This document shows, piece by piece, positions 8,970-16,761 of a stretch of DNA of 64,000 bases. A program made the translations under genes and the position numbers. The stretch is taken from NCBI GenBank assembly GCA_964423425.1, contig CAYRES010000009.1, forward strand, positions 43,520 to 107,519, read 5' to 3'. The notes beneath the pieces were generated by a model. That model was not told the origin of the DNA and searched no databases. It was given only the letters and a program-made list of their open reading frames with translations. The stretch is from CAYRES01 sp964423425. GTDB lineage: Bacteria > Actinomycetota > Thermoleophilia > RBG-16-64-13. Within the stretch, counting starts at the first letter, position 1. The number at the start of each line of letters is the position of its first letter.

Positions 8970-9560
8970 CTAGGAGAGGGCTTTCCTCAGCCGCAAGAAG
9001 CGAACCCCCCTGTCTTCGGCGATCGATTCGACCTCGTCCATGAGGGCCTGCATGACTTTCACCCGGAGGGCCTCTTCCGACAACGGCGAGAGTTCGGAGG
9101 TATCAAGGGCACACGTGGTGGTCAGGCTCTCAGCCGAAACCTTGATCTCCCAGCCGTCCGCACACAAGTCGAAGCGCACGGTGAGCGTGGTGCCGGCCTC
9201 TGCCTCGCCGGCCTCTGCCTCGCCGTCTCGTTGATTCTCCACCACTCGCAGAAGACAAGCGCACGCCTCCGACACCGCCAACTTGACGTCGTCGGTCACT
9301 TCCCTGCCGAGTTCGGCGTGGGCCCCCAAGCCGGCAACGGCCAGACGAACGAGCTGTACGTACTCCGGCTTCAGGGGAACAGTCAGAAGAACCGTGTCTC
9401 CCGCGGTCATGTCCCGTACGTTCGGGTCAGAGATCTCTTCGCGGCTTCTCACCGATACCCGCTCTTCGTGGTCCCGATTGTCACAGCTATCAATGCCTAC
9501 CCCCGCCCCGGCACTACTAAACCACGCAGCCGCCTCTGTCAGGATCCTGCGCGCCGCCAT
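8970..9560 (-). CDS. Degenerate RsbW/anti-sigma-type GHKL protein
   Basis: A roughly 196-residue protein whose centre (LVRLAVAGLGAHAELG then DDVKLAVSEACACL) matches the N-terminal half of the RsbW/HATPase_c_2 fold. The N box of active members has Asn after SEAxT; here the segment is SEACACLL, so the Mg-ATP Asn is missing, and no G1 DxGxG box follows. It may bind a sigma factor or anti-anti-sigma partner without kinase activity. The start ATG 9560 overlaps the stop of the radical SAM gene (TGATG), indicating coupling; a later in-frame ATG at 9410 is an alternative. An acidic EAGEAEAG repeat lies mid-protein. Confidence 0.65.
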   Translation of the reverse strand: MAARRILTEAAAWFSSAGAGVGIDSCDNRDHEERVSVRSREEISDPNVRDMTAGDTVLLTVPLKPEYVQLVRLAVAGLGAHAELGREVTDDVKLAVSEACACLLRVVENQRDGEAEAGEAEAGTTLTVRFDLCADGWEIKVSAESLTTTCALDTSELSPLSEEALRVKVMQALMDEVESIAEDRGVRFLRLRKALS

Positions 9561-10606
9561 CAGCCCACCACGCCCAATTCGGCCCCGCAAAGCGCACATC
9601 TTCCGTCACGGACCGAGAGAACCCGCGCACGGTTCGAGTCGCGTTGGATCACGGTGCGCTGGCACTCCGGGCACACGGTGTGCCGGGCGGCGTGATCAGG
9701 GATGTTGCTCACGTACACGAACTGAAGACCTTCCCGGCGGCCTATCTTCACCGCCTTGTCGAGCACCGCGATGGGAGTGGGGGGGAGGTACGTCAACTCG
9801 AAATCGGGCAGAAAGCGCGTCACGTGCCAAGGGGTGGCGGCGCCCAAGGCCTCCTTCACCCACAGGGCCATGGTCCTGAGATCCTCGTCATCGTCGTTCA
9901 GGCCCGGGACGATATTCGACACGACCTCGACGTGGCATCCATGTGCCGATTTGGCCGCCACCGCGGCCTCCAGGCAGGGTGCCGGATCCTTCACCTTGCT
10001 GAGCCGCGACCAGCCCTCGGCGCCCGGTGCCTTGAGATCGAACTTGAACGCGTCGAGTACGGGGGCCACATGCTCGAGTGCCTCCCTGTTCAGGTACCCG
10101 GCGGTGATGAAGGCCGTATACAGGCCGGCCTCCTTGAACAGCGCACACACGTCGTGCACATATTCGATCCACACCACCGGGTCGTTGTAGGTGAAGGCCA
10201 CTCCGGCCAGCTTGTGCCTGTGGGCCAAAGCGAGGGCATCGGCGGGAGCGACATACCCGAGCCGCTTGAGTTCCCCCTTTGTCGCACCCGCATGGGATAT
10301 CTGCCAATTCTGGCATCCGGCGCACAGCACGTTGCACCCCAGCGTGCCAAGAGACAACACCCGTGTGCCCGGGTGGAAGTGGTAAAGGGGCTTCTTCTCG
10401 ATCTCGTCGGAGATCACCGTGGCAGGGCGGCCGTAGACATGGCTGACCAAGGCTCCACCGCGAACACCGCGCACCCTGCAAAGGCCGTCACGGCCCTCCT
10501 CCAAGGAGCAGCCATGTGGACAGAGCCGGCAACGGATGTTTCCACCGGGTGCTGCATCCGCAAAGAGAGCGAGGTGGCGCTCTTCGCTGGGATGGGGGGC
10601 ACCCAT
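9560..10606 (-). CDS. amrS: AmmeMemoRadiSam-system radical SAM enzyme (AmrS-like)
   Basis: A 348-residue protein with the AmrS layout: an N-terminal Cys-containing segment (CRLCPHGCSLEEGRDGLC), the KKPLYHFHPGT stretch, the radical SAM cluster motif CNVLCAGCQNW (C-x3-C-x2-C), and a C-terminal zinc-ribbon-like CPEC/CALC tail. It should bind a 4Fe-4S cluster and cleave SAM; the family substrate is unknown. Usual partners AMMECR1 and Memo are not in the window. The preferred start is ATG 10606; an in-frame TTG at 10612 would overlap the upstream stop. It lies in an operon with another radical SAM gene and a phosphatase-like gene. Confidence 0.88.
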   Translation of the reverse strand: MGAPHPSEERHLALFADAAPGGNIRCRLCPHGCSLEEGRDGLCRVRGVRGGALVSHVYGRPATVISDEIEKKPLYHFHPGTRVLSLGTLGCNVLCAGCQNWQISHAGATKGELKRLGYVAPADALALAHRHKLAGVAFTYNDPVVWIEYVHDVCALFKEAGLYTAFITAGYLNREALEHVAPVLDAFKFDLKAPGAEGWSRLSKVKDPAPCLEAAVAAKSAHGCHVEVVSNIVPGLNDDDEDLRTMALWVKEALGAATPWHVTRFLPDFELTYLPPTPIAVLDKAVKIGRREGLQFVYVSNIPDHAARHTVCPECQRTVIQRDSNRARVLSVRDGRCALCGAELGVVG

Positions 10607-10608
10607 GG

Positions 10609-11607
10609 TCAACCACCGAGCGAGGCGGCCAGCCGCGCCATGCCGTGTTCCACCGACTCGATTATGCGCTCATGCAGCACCGGACCGGTTGATGCCACTA
10701 CCGACATCTGGTGCTCGAGACCCGACCCGAGGAGAGGTCTCTCGCCGAGAGGGCGGCCGACCGCGTCGGTCACCACACAGCCGGCTTCCTCCAGTATGAG
10801 GGTGGAGGCCGCCACGTCATACGGTGAATTGTTGAGCACGTGTCCGCCGCCCACGTCGCGAAAGCGCTTCTCCACCCATGGAGCCACTTCGATCATGCGC
10901 GGGCCCACGTCGATGTAGGCGTCGAGTTGCCCGGTGAGCAGGCGGCTCATGGAGTAGGTGGCGCTACCCAGATCGAATACCCCACCGTCGACAGAGGACT
11001 GATCGATGAGATGGCCGAGGGTCTCCACGAGCTCACGGGCCGGCCTGCCACGGAAACCGATGGTCCAGAACAGGCGGGAAAGGTCCGTATTCGACGAGGG
11101 GCGAGGGGGACGAGGGGCGCCGTCCGCCCCGAAGGCCTCGGCCCCATGATCGCGATGGGCCCTGAACAGTCCACCCTCCTTGATCTCTTTCAGCACACCG
11201 TACACCACGTCACCCATTCGAGGGGTCTCTGTGCGGGCGGCCACCGCCACACTCACGCACGCCGCTTCCAAGCCGGCCACAGCAGGGCGAGTACCGTCGA
11301 TAGGATCGATGATGAGCACATACGCAGCCCGGCCCCACTCCACCAGGCCCCGGTCCTCCGAGTACACGGCCACGGGTACTCCCGCATCGGCGAGAAAGGT
11401 CTCCACGAAGCGCTCAGCCTGTTCATCAATGGCGAACGTCGTGTCACCTCCGGCCGCACGCCCCGAGAGCCCCCGCGCCGCCTGCGTGCCCAGGTGGGGC
11501 AACACGATCTCGCGGAGGCGGAGGGCCAGCTCGTCGGCAAGCTCCACGATCACCGCCTCGGCGGCCGCATCGCGCTTCGAGTAACGGACCGGGACCTCTC
11601 CGCCCAC
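10609..11607 (-). CDS. Inositol-monophosphatase-superfamily protein
   Basis: A 332-residue member of the Li-sensitive phosphatase superfamily (IMPase/FBPase). Metal ligands are visible in SEDRGL (first Glu/Asp), IIDPIDGTRPAV (the DPIDGT signature) and PYDVAASTLILEEAGCVV, equivalent to WDxAA with Tyr for Trp. It likely dephosphorylates a sugar or inositol phosphate; the substrate is not predictable. GTG 11607 lies one base after the upstream stop, indicating tight coupling to the radical SAM gene. A longer frame to 11673 would overlap that gene and has no better start. Confidence 0.82.
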   Translation of the reverse strand: MGGEVPVRYSKRDAAAEAVIVELADELALRLREIVLPHLGTQAARGLSGRAAGGDTTFAIDEQAERFVETFLADAGVPVAVYSEDRGLVEWGRAAYVLIIDPIDGTRPAVAGLEAACVSVAVAARTETPRMGDVVYGVLKEIKEGGLFRAHRDHGAEAFGADGAPRPPRPSSNTDLSRLFWTIGFRGRPARELVETLGHLIDQSSVDGGVFDLGSATYSMSRLLTGQLDAYIDVGPRMIEVAPWVEKRFRDVGGGHVLNNSPYDVAASTLILEEAGCVVTDAVGRPLGERPLLGSGLEHQMSVVASTGPVLHERIIESVEHGMARLAASLGG

Positions 11608-11608
11608 T

Positions 11609-12298
11609 CTACGTATCCTCCCCGGCGGTGGAGGCACGAAAGTCCACGAAAGGACGCACCCGGAAGGGGACACCGAGCTCTGCGGCCACGAGCGCGGTGC
11701 GCTCCACGTCGATTCCTGGGAGGAGAATCGCTGTGGCTGTCACTCTGATGCCCGCAGCTGCCGCATCGCGGATGAACTCCTTGACTGCACAATACGCCCC
11801 GGCCACCGCGGGCCGGCAGAGGTGGTCATAAGCCGCCTCGTCGGGAGCATTGAGACTGACCGAAGTAGCCACGAGCCCGGCGCGCACGAGTTCGCCCACT
11901 ACATCCCGGCCGGGATTGAGAAGCGCGGCATGGCCGTTGGTGTCGATCCGGGTGGATAGACCTCTCTCGCTGAGCCACGCGATCAGGGCCACAACCACGT
12001 CGAGTCGAAGAGTGGGCTCGCCCAACCCCGTGAACACCACCTCCACGGGTGTGCATCGGCCCAACTCGGCCTCGAGTGCAGCAACCACCTGATCCACCCC
12101 CGGCTCCTCCTCTTCGTTCAAGTACAGATCGTATCCGTACACCTCCCACGACCAGTTGCGCAGGCAGAAGGAGCACGAGGCCGAGCAGCGGCTCGTGAGG
12201 TTCAGGTACAGATTGGGGCCACCCCAATACACGTAGGTGGGACCCGCGGCGGCATTCTCACCGCTCTGCGGGTGAGAGCGGCAACGCTTCTTCTTCAT
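11609..12298 (-). CDS. Radical SAM protein, TatD-associated type
   Basis: A 229-residue radical SAM protein. It begins with a short Lys/Arg-rich stretch, then YVYWGGPNLYLNLTSRC and the cluster motif CSASCSFC (C-x3-C-x2-C), followed by FTGLGEPTLR (GGEP-like SAM-binding motif). This pattern matches the family often encoded beside tatD nuclease genes; no tatD gene is present here. Reaction unknown. It is the first gene of the operon running to 6907. A TATAAT box eight bases before the ATG suggests the message is leaderless. Confidence 0.82.
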   Translation of the reverse strand: MKKKRCRSHPQSGENAAAGPTYVYWGGPNLYLNLTSRCSASCSFCLRNWSWEVYGYDLYLNEEEEPGVDQVVAALEAELGRCTPVEVVFTGLGEPTLRLDVVVALIAWLSERGLSTRIDTNGHAALLNPGRDVVGELVRAGLVATSVSLNAPDEAAYDHLCRPAVAGAYCAVKEFIRDAAAAGIRVTATAILLPGIDVERTALVAAELGVPFRVRPFVDFRASTAGEDT

Positions 12299-12306
12299 GA
12301 CGCTCG

Positions 12307-12312
12307 ATTATA
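12307..12312 (-). promoter_or_regulatory. -10 box TATAAT of the radical SAM operon
   Basis: A consensus TATAAT on the minus strand ends eight bases before ATG 12298. No convincing -35 is seen at 16-18 bp. The spacing predicts transcription starting at or one base from the start codon. Confidence 0.5.
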
Positions 12313-12383
12313 CAGAAGCGAAACTTCAGCGCCGCGCGCCTGTGATGTGGTCTCCACCCGAGCCCTGCGCCGAATCATTCATG

Positions 12384-12413
12384 TGGACAGCAAATATGCA
12401 AACGTGATATTTA
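12384..12413 (+). promoter_or_regulatory. Possible sigma70-type promoter of the amino acid ABC operon
   Basis: TGGACA at 12384-12389 is followed, after 16-18 bp, by an AT-rich GATATT/TATTTA stretch. This is the only AT-rich patch in the 212-bp gap before the binding-protein gene, about 100 bp upstream of its ATG. Confidence 0.35.
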
Positions 12414-12510
12414 TTACTGGTTCGCGTGCGACGGAGGGGTCGAACACAGCCGACCCGGAAGGCACACGGCCGTCGGCTACGTTCCCAACGAGAAGGGGAG
12501 ATGGGAAATC

Positions 12511-13365
12511 ATGAACAAACGTCTGTTGCCTCTGGTCTTACTGCTCGTCTTGGCATTCATAGTCCTACCTCTTGCAGCGGGCTGTGGTGAGACCACAACT
12601 ACCACCACTGCGGCAGCCGAAGATGATCCGGCAGCCGCGGCCGACGCGGCCATCGCGGCCATCACCCAGTCGCCCAATATCGAGACTCCTCCCACCATCA
12701 AGGAAGGCACTCTCATGGGCGGCTCCGACACCGCCTTCCCACCGTTCGAGTTCTCCGACGGCAAGGGCGGCTACATCGGTTTCGACATCGACATCCTCAC
12801 GGCCGTGTGCAAGAAGATGGGTCTGGAGCTCGAAGTGGTCCCCACAGCATGGGACGGCATCATCCCGGCTCTGGTGAGTGAGCGCTTCGACGTCATCATG
12901 TCGGCTATGAGCATCACCGAGGAACGGCTCGAGCAGATCAACTTCTCCGACCCGTACTACAGGAACGACCTGGCCATCACCACACCGGTCGACAATCCCA
13001 TCGAGAACGCGGAGGGGCTGGTAGGCAAGGTAGTGGGCGTTCAGGTTGACACCACCGGCCAGTTCGCGGTCGAGGAGATCGAGGGCATCAAGGAGATCAA
13101 GAAGTACGAGAACATCATCACCGCCCTGCAGGACCTCGAAGCAGGCAGGGTGGAAGCGGTGGTGAACGACGAGCCCTCCAACGCTTACCAGGTGAAGGAC
13201 AAGGCCAACCTCGCCAACACCGGCATCATCCCGGTCGATGACGACTATGGCTTCGGCATCAAGAAGGAGAAGGAAGAGCTTCTGGCCGCCATCAACCAGG
13301 CGCTTAAGGAGCTCAAGGACGAAGGCATATACGAGCTGATCCGAGTCAAGTGGTTCGGTGAGTAG
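12511..13365 (+). CDS. Polar amino acid ABC transporter substrate-binding lipoprotein
   Basis: A 284-residue family 3 solute-binding protein. A signal peptide ends in the lipobox LAAGC (Cys about residue 25), followed by a Thr-rich linker. Mature-domain motifs are GGSDTAFPPFEF, GFDIDIL, AWDGIIPALVSERFDVIMSAM and ITEERLEQINFSDPYY, all typical of cystine/glutamine/arginine binders. GGGAG-type ribosome site upstream. It delivers a polar amino acid to the permease encoded after a stem-loop 36 bp downstream. Exact ligand undetermined. Confidence 0.93.
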   Translation: MNKRLLPLVLLLVLAFIVLPLAAGCGETTTTTTAAAEDDPAAAADAAIAAITQSPNIETPPTIKEGTLMGGSDTAFPPFEFSDGKGGYIGFDIDILTAVCKKMGLELEVVPTAWDGIIPALVSERFDVIMSAMSITEERLEQINFSDPYYRNDLAITTPVDNPIENAEGLVGKVVGVQVDTTGQFAVEEIEGIKEIKKYENIITALQDLEAGRVEAVVNDEPSNAYQVKDKANLANTGIIPVDDDYGFGIKKEKEELLAAINQALKELKDEGIYELIRVKWFGE

Positions 13366-13400
13366 TAGGTTGAGACACACGTCTCTTCCGTGAGTGCTTT

Positions 13401-13429
13401 GGGGGCCATGGCCTAGGGCCGTGGCCCCC
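13401..13429 (+). terminator. Stem-loop between binding-protein and permease genes
   Basis: GGGGGCCATGGC pairs with GCCGTGGCCCCC (11 Watson-Crick pairs plus one wobble) over a five-base loop. It lies between the stop of the binding-protein gene and the permease start, where partial termination or mRNA protection commonly raises binding-protein levels. Confidence 0.7.
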
Positions 13430-13458
13430 GCTTTCATCCCAAGCCACAGGGGACGACC

Positions 13459-14178
13459 ATGGGCCAATTGGTGCAGTACTACTTCAACCTAGATATCCTC
13501 AGAGACACCATTCCGGAGCTCCTGAAGGCCGTCGTTGTCGTTATCGAGTTGCTCTTCTTCGGGCTCCTCTTTGCCTTCATCCTCGGCCTCATCATCTCCC
13601 TCATGCGCATATCCCGCGTGCGGGTGCTGCGCTGGCTCGCAGCCATCTACATCGACTTCTTCCGCGGCCTCCCGCTACTGCTCCTCCTCACCTTCATCTA
13701 CTACGGACTCGGGCTGGTGGGTGCGCAGATCGGCTGGCGCTTCCTCATCCTCGATCCCATCCCTGCAGCCGTCCTCGGACTCACTCTCTGCTATGCAGCG
13801 TACTCCGCCGAGATCTTCCGGGCCGGCATCGAATCCATTCACCACGGGCAGCTGGAAGCAGCCCGCTCTCTCGGCATGACCTATGGTCAGGCCATGCGCT
13901 ACATCATCCTGCCGCAGGCGGTGAGAATAGTCGTGCCTCCTCTCACCAACGAACTCATCGCCATGATCAAGGATACTGCGCTCGCTTCTGTCATCACCAC
14001 CCCAGAGATCCTGTTCCGTGCCCGTGAGATAATGGGTGTCCGGGCCAACCCCACACCTCTCACGGCAGCCGCTATCGTCTACCTTGTCTTCACCCTACCC
14101 CTCATCAGAGTAGCGGCCCGGTTGGAACGCGGTAAGGGAAGGGGCCAAGAGAAGGGCAGTGCACGGGCGGGCCAATAG
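13459..14178 (+). CDS. Amino acid ABC transporter permease (HisM/GlnP type)
   Basis: A 239-residue inner-membrane permease with about five transmembrane helices. The HisMQ-type features are FFRGLPLLLLL near residue 70 and the cytoplasmic EAA loop EAARSLGMTYGQAMRYIILPQA around residues 134-155, which contacts the ATPase. The Arg/Lys/Gly-rich C-terminus leads into the ATPase gene, whose GTG start lies 25 bp after this stop. It forms the channel for the binding protein encoded upstream. Confidence 0.93.
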   Translation: MGQLVQYYFNLDILRDTIPELLKAVVVVIELLFFGLLFAFILGLIISLMRISRVRVLRWLAAIYIDFFRGLPLLLLLTFIYYGLGLVGAQIGWRFLILDPIPAAVLGLTLCYAAYSAEIFRAGIESIHHGQLEAARSLGMTYGQAMRYIILPQAVRIVVPPLTNELIAMIKDTALASVITTPEILFRAREIMGVRANPTPLTAAAIVYLVFTLPLIRVAARLERGKGRGQEKGSARAGQ

Positions 14179-14203
14179 AACGGCCGGCAGCGAGGAGACC
14201 CAC

Positions 14204-14926
14204 GTGATTAAGCTGGTAGATGTACACAAGAGCTTTGGCCAACTGCATGTACTCAACGGCATCGACATGCACGTGACCAAGGGTGAAGTGGTCGTGGTGA
14301 TCGGGCCTTCCGGCAGCGGCAAATCTACCATGCTTCGCTGCATCAACGGCCTCGAGCACATCCAGAAGGGGCACATCTACATAGAAGGCATCGACATCGC
14401 CGATCCCAAGACCAACGTGAACAAGGTGCGCCAGAAGATCGGCATGGTGTTTCAGAGCTTCAACCTCTTCCCCCATCGCAACGTGCTGGACAACGTCAGC
14501 CTTGCTCCCATCAAGGTGCTGAAGATAAACAAGAGCGAGGCGCAAGAGATTGCCATGGAGTACCTCACCCGGGTAGGGCTGGCCGACAAGGCCAAGAACC
14601 TTCCCGATCAGCTCTCCGGGGGCCAGCAGCAGAGAGTCGCCATTGCACGCGCGCTCTCCATGAAGCCCGACATGATGCTCTTCGATGAAGTGACCTCAGC
14701 CCTCGATCCCGAGCTGGTCGCCGAAGTGCTGAACGTCATGAAGGACTTGGCCAACAGTGGCATGACCATGGTGGTGGTCACCCACGAGATGGGCTTCGCC
14801 CGCGAGGTCGGCTCCCGACTTGTCTTCATGGACGAAGGCATCATCGTCGAAGAAGGTGATCCTCGCGAGATGATTCCCAACCCCAAGGAGGAGCGCACCA
14901 AGAAGTTCCTGGGGATGGTGCTCTAG
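14204..14926 (+). CDS. Amino acid ABC transporter ATP-binding protein (GlnQ type)
   Basis: A 240-residue ATPase: Walker A GPSGSGKST, Q-loop region VFQSFNLFPH, signature LSGGQQQR, Walker B MMLFDEVTSALDPE and the switch His in VVTHE. The start is GTG 14204, with GAGGAG seven bases upstream; the open frame further upstream to 14159 overlaps the permease gene and lacks a ribosome site. It completes a three-gene importer. Confidence 0.95.
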   Translation: MIKLVDVHKSFGQLHVLNGIDMHVTKGEVVVVIGPSGSGKSTMLRCINGLEHIQKGHIYIEGIDIADPKTNVNKVRQKIGMVFQSFNLFPHRNVLDNVSLAPIKVLKINKSEAQEIAMEYLTRVGLADKAKNLPDQLSGGQQQRVAIARALSMKPDMMLFDEVTSALDPELVAEVLNVMKDLANSGMTMVVVTHEMGFAREVGSRLVFMDEGIIVEEGDPREMIPNPKEERTKKFLGMVL

Positions 14927-15017
14927 CCCGCGACGCGAAATCTGCCTTAGATCGCTACTTCAAGATAAGCATTTGCAGTCCTGAACCGCTGGCGAGAGGC
15001 GGGCACGCTGCCGTCGT

Positions 15018-15344
15018 CTACTGGATCGGGCGCTTGAAGTAGGCGAGCAACTTGCGCGTGTTGCCCGGATAGGCCATCTCCAGAACCTGCGTACGGGCCA
15101 GCGGCACCACGCACACCAGCTCCCAGCCCTCGAAACCGAGAGTGTTCATGACCTCCACGTCCTCGAGATCGCTCGTCACTCCCGACTTGGGATCGTCGTC
15201 CCACACGATCACGCTGAGGAACTCCCAACGAGAATAGGACAGATCGCCGGGGATCACTCCCTGTTCCACCGTCCGCGCAACAGAGGGCGCAGAGATAGTG
15301 GCCGATTCGCGCCCTGAGTTGCCTTTACTGAGCGTTGCTTCCAT
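15018..15344 (-). CDS. Small DUF4177-like protein (copy 1)
   Basis: A 108-residue cytoplasmic protein. The C-terminal half has the alternating beta/helix pattern of DUF4177-type proteins: WEFLSVIVW, then a GWELVCVV strand and a closing PGNTRKLLAYFKRP. It aligns closely with the neighbouring gene at 15325-15723 over its last 70 residues, so the pair arose by tandem duplication. ATG 15344 has GGAGG seven bases upstream and overlaps the previous gene by 20 bp. Function unknown. Confidence 0.7.
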   Translation of the reverse strand: MEATLSKGNSGRESATISAPSVARTVEQGVIPGDLSYSRWEFLSVIVWDDDPKSGVTSDLEDVEVMNTLGFEGWELVCVVPLARTQVLEMAYPGNTRKLLAYFKRPIQ

Positions 15345-15723
15345 TTTCGATTCCTCCCCGCGGACGCCTGAAATACGCGATGAGTTTGCGTGTGTTGCCC
15401 GGATAGCTGATGTCGAGAAGCTTGGTCTGCGCAAAGGGTACAATCACATCTACAAGCTCCCAGCCACCGTTCGTGAAGGCTTCGATGGACTCGGTGTCCT
15501 CAAGGTTACCCTTGCCCCGCCGGGGATCATCCGACCACACGACGCGGGCACAGTACTCGTAATCGGCCGCCGAGGTGAGGTGCCCCCCGTTCCCTCCGGC
15601 CGCCGCTCCTTTGACCACAGGCGGCATTTGCCGGCCGAAGTAGACGGCCGCGATACTCCCGGCGAGAAGCCCTCCGCCCAGTCCGGCGACCATAACACCG
15701 ATTCGTTTCGGTGAACGTGCCAT
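15325..15723 (-). CDS. Membrane-anchored DUF4177-like protein (copy 2)
   Basis: A 132-residue protein. After MARSPKR comes a glycine-rich hydrophobic segment (about residues 9-30) that would anchor it in the membrane. The rest matches copy 1, including YCARVVWSDDP, GGWELVDVI and PGNTRKLIAYFRRP. Start ATG 15723 is chosen because the open frame beyond it has no ribosome site and enters the intergenic region. One copy is anchored and the other soluble, which may indicate partners on the same interface. Function unknown. Confidence 0.68.
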   Translation of the reverse strand: MARSPKRIGVMVAGLGGGLLAGSIAAVYFGRQMPPVVKGAAAGGNGGHLTSAADYEYCARVVWSDDPRRGKGNLEDTESIEAFTNGGWELVDVIVPFAQTKLLDISYPGNTRKLIAYFRRPRGGIENGSNAQ

Positions 15724-15778
15724 ACATCCTGTATCGGCACGATGACTCCCGCGTTGCATGGGCAAAATGCCCCATACC

Positions 15779-16147
15779 TCAAGGGACCAGCCGGCGCCAC
15801 AGGCGCTCCTCGACCACCTCCACGCACTCCCAGAAGCGTTCTGCCAGAGACTCCGGCCTCCAATCACCCGAAGATGTCCTCGACCTGCCACCGGTCAGGT
15901 CTTGGGCAACTTCTCCCAGCAGGGCGGACAGTTCCTGCTTGAGCCTGTCCGGAGAGTGCGGCTCACTCACATCCTGTTGCCACGCGGTGAGGAAGGCTTC
16001 GAGCGACGAGTACGAGTCGGTAGGGTCCGCAATCGAGTCGGAGCACAGCACCCGGTAGTAGCGCGTGAACTCCTTCTTGAAGAGAAGCCGCGCCCGGCGC
16101 CTTGTCTCCGAAGCACGGGTCAACCGCGGAAGGCCACTGTCCCCCAC
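15779..16147 (-). CDS. Hypothetical protein, 122 aa
   Basis: I do not recognise this family. It is a basic-then-acidic, mostly helical 122-residue protein with an Arg-rich start (RASETRRRARLLF) and a Trp-containing helical end. It overlaps the upstream gene by 28 bp and lies 55 bp before the DUF4177-like pair, so it is probably the second gene of a four-gene leftward operon. Confidence 0.55.
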   Translation of the reverse strand: MGDSGLPRLTRASETRRRARLLFKKEFTRYYRVLCSDSIADPTDSYSSLEAFLTAWQQDVSEPHSPDRLKQELSALLGEVAQDLTGGRSRTSSGDWRPESLAERFWECVEVVEERLWRRLVP

Positions 16148-16593
16148 GAGGGATGCGGCGGAGGGCCTATCTTGCGGGAGCGATTGCCCCGCGGGTAGTA
16201 GGAAAAAGACCCCGAGCTGTCATCGAACACGGCATCGACCTGCTCTTCGATCACACGCAGGTCCAGCCACGCCCCCCGGAACAGCAGCTCACGCAGCCAG
16301 TAGACGAGACACTCGCCCTCGCAGCGCAAGACTGCGTCGGCGTGTTCAACCACATACTCCCCGAACGAACTGCCGGCCGCAGCGATTTCTCCCCCGGCGA
16401 CAAGGCACACAAGGTCGGCCAAACCGTCTTCATCGAGGACCCCGGGGCGGACCAGCTCCAACTGTACGGCGGCCAACTCGGCTCTCTGGCTGAAGTCGAC
16501 GCTGTTGAAGCCGTAGCGAAAGCTCCGAAACTCCAGCACGTAGTCCTCGCCGGAGCAGTAGTTCGAATTGGTCTGCCGGCCTTCCCGCTCCAC
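16120..16593 (-). CDS. Hypothetical protein, 157 aa
   Basis: Unrecognised 157-residue protein from GTG 16593, which has GGGAG seven bases upstream and an extended -10 box about 40 bp upstream. It is rich in Val, Leu, Glu and aromatic residues, with CSGEDYVLEFRSFRYGFNS near the start and EEQVDAVFDDSSGSFSYY toward the end, giving an alpha/beta pattern with no membrane segment. It is the first gene of the operon continuing to 15018. Confidence 0.55.
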   Translation of the reverse strand: MEREGRQTNSNYCSGEDYVLEFRSFRYGFNSVDFSQRAELAAVQLELVRPGVLDEDGLADLVCLVAGGEIAAAGSSFGEYVVEHADAVLRCEGECLVYWLRELLFRGAWLDLRVIEEQVDAVFDDSSGSFSYYPRGNRSRKIGPPPHPSWGTVAFRG

Positions 16594-16634
16594 GAAACCA
16601 CTCCCGGGTGCGTTCGGACTTCCCGTTGCTCGGC

Positions 16635-16643
16635 ATTCTACCA
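16635..16643 (-). promoter_or_regulatory. Extended -10 promoter TGGTAGAAT, leftward
   Basis: Minus-strand TGGTAGAAT is a TGN plus TAGAAT extended -10, 41 bp before GTG 16593. It mirrors the same nine-mer on the plus strand at 16700-16708, so the divergent region carries two identical opposed promoters. Confidence 0.5.
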
Positions 16644-16699
16644 GAAGCCCGCCGACTCGAAACCCAGGCCGCGGCCCCACAAGAAGTGTCCGGACCTCC

Positions 16700-16708
16700 T
16701 GGTAGAAT
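16700..16708 (+). promoter_or_regulatory. Extended -10 promoter TGGTAGAAT, rightward
   Basis: TGGTAGAAT lies 53 bp before the GTG start of the YhaM-type gene. No -35 is visible, as expected for an extended -10 promoter. Confidence 0.5.
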
Positions 16709-16761
16709 CGTTCTCAAAACGACCGGCACACAGTGCAACCGACGAAGACAAGGGGAGTGAC

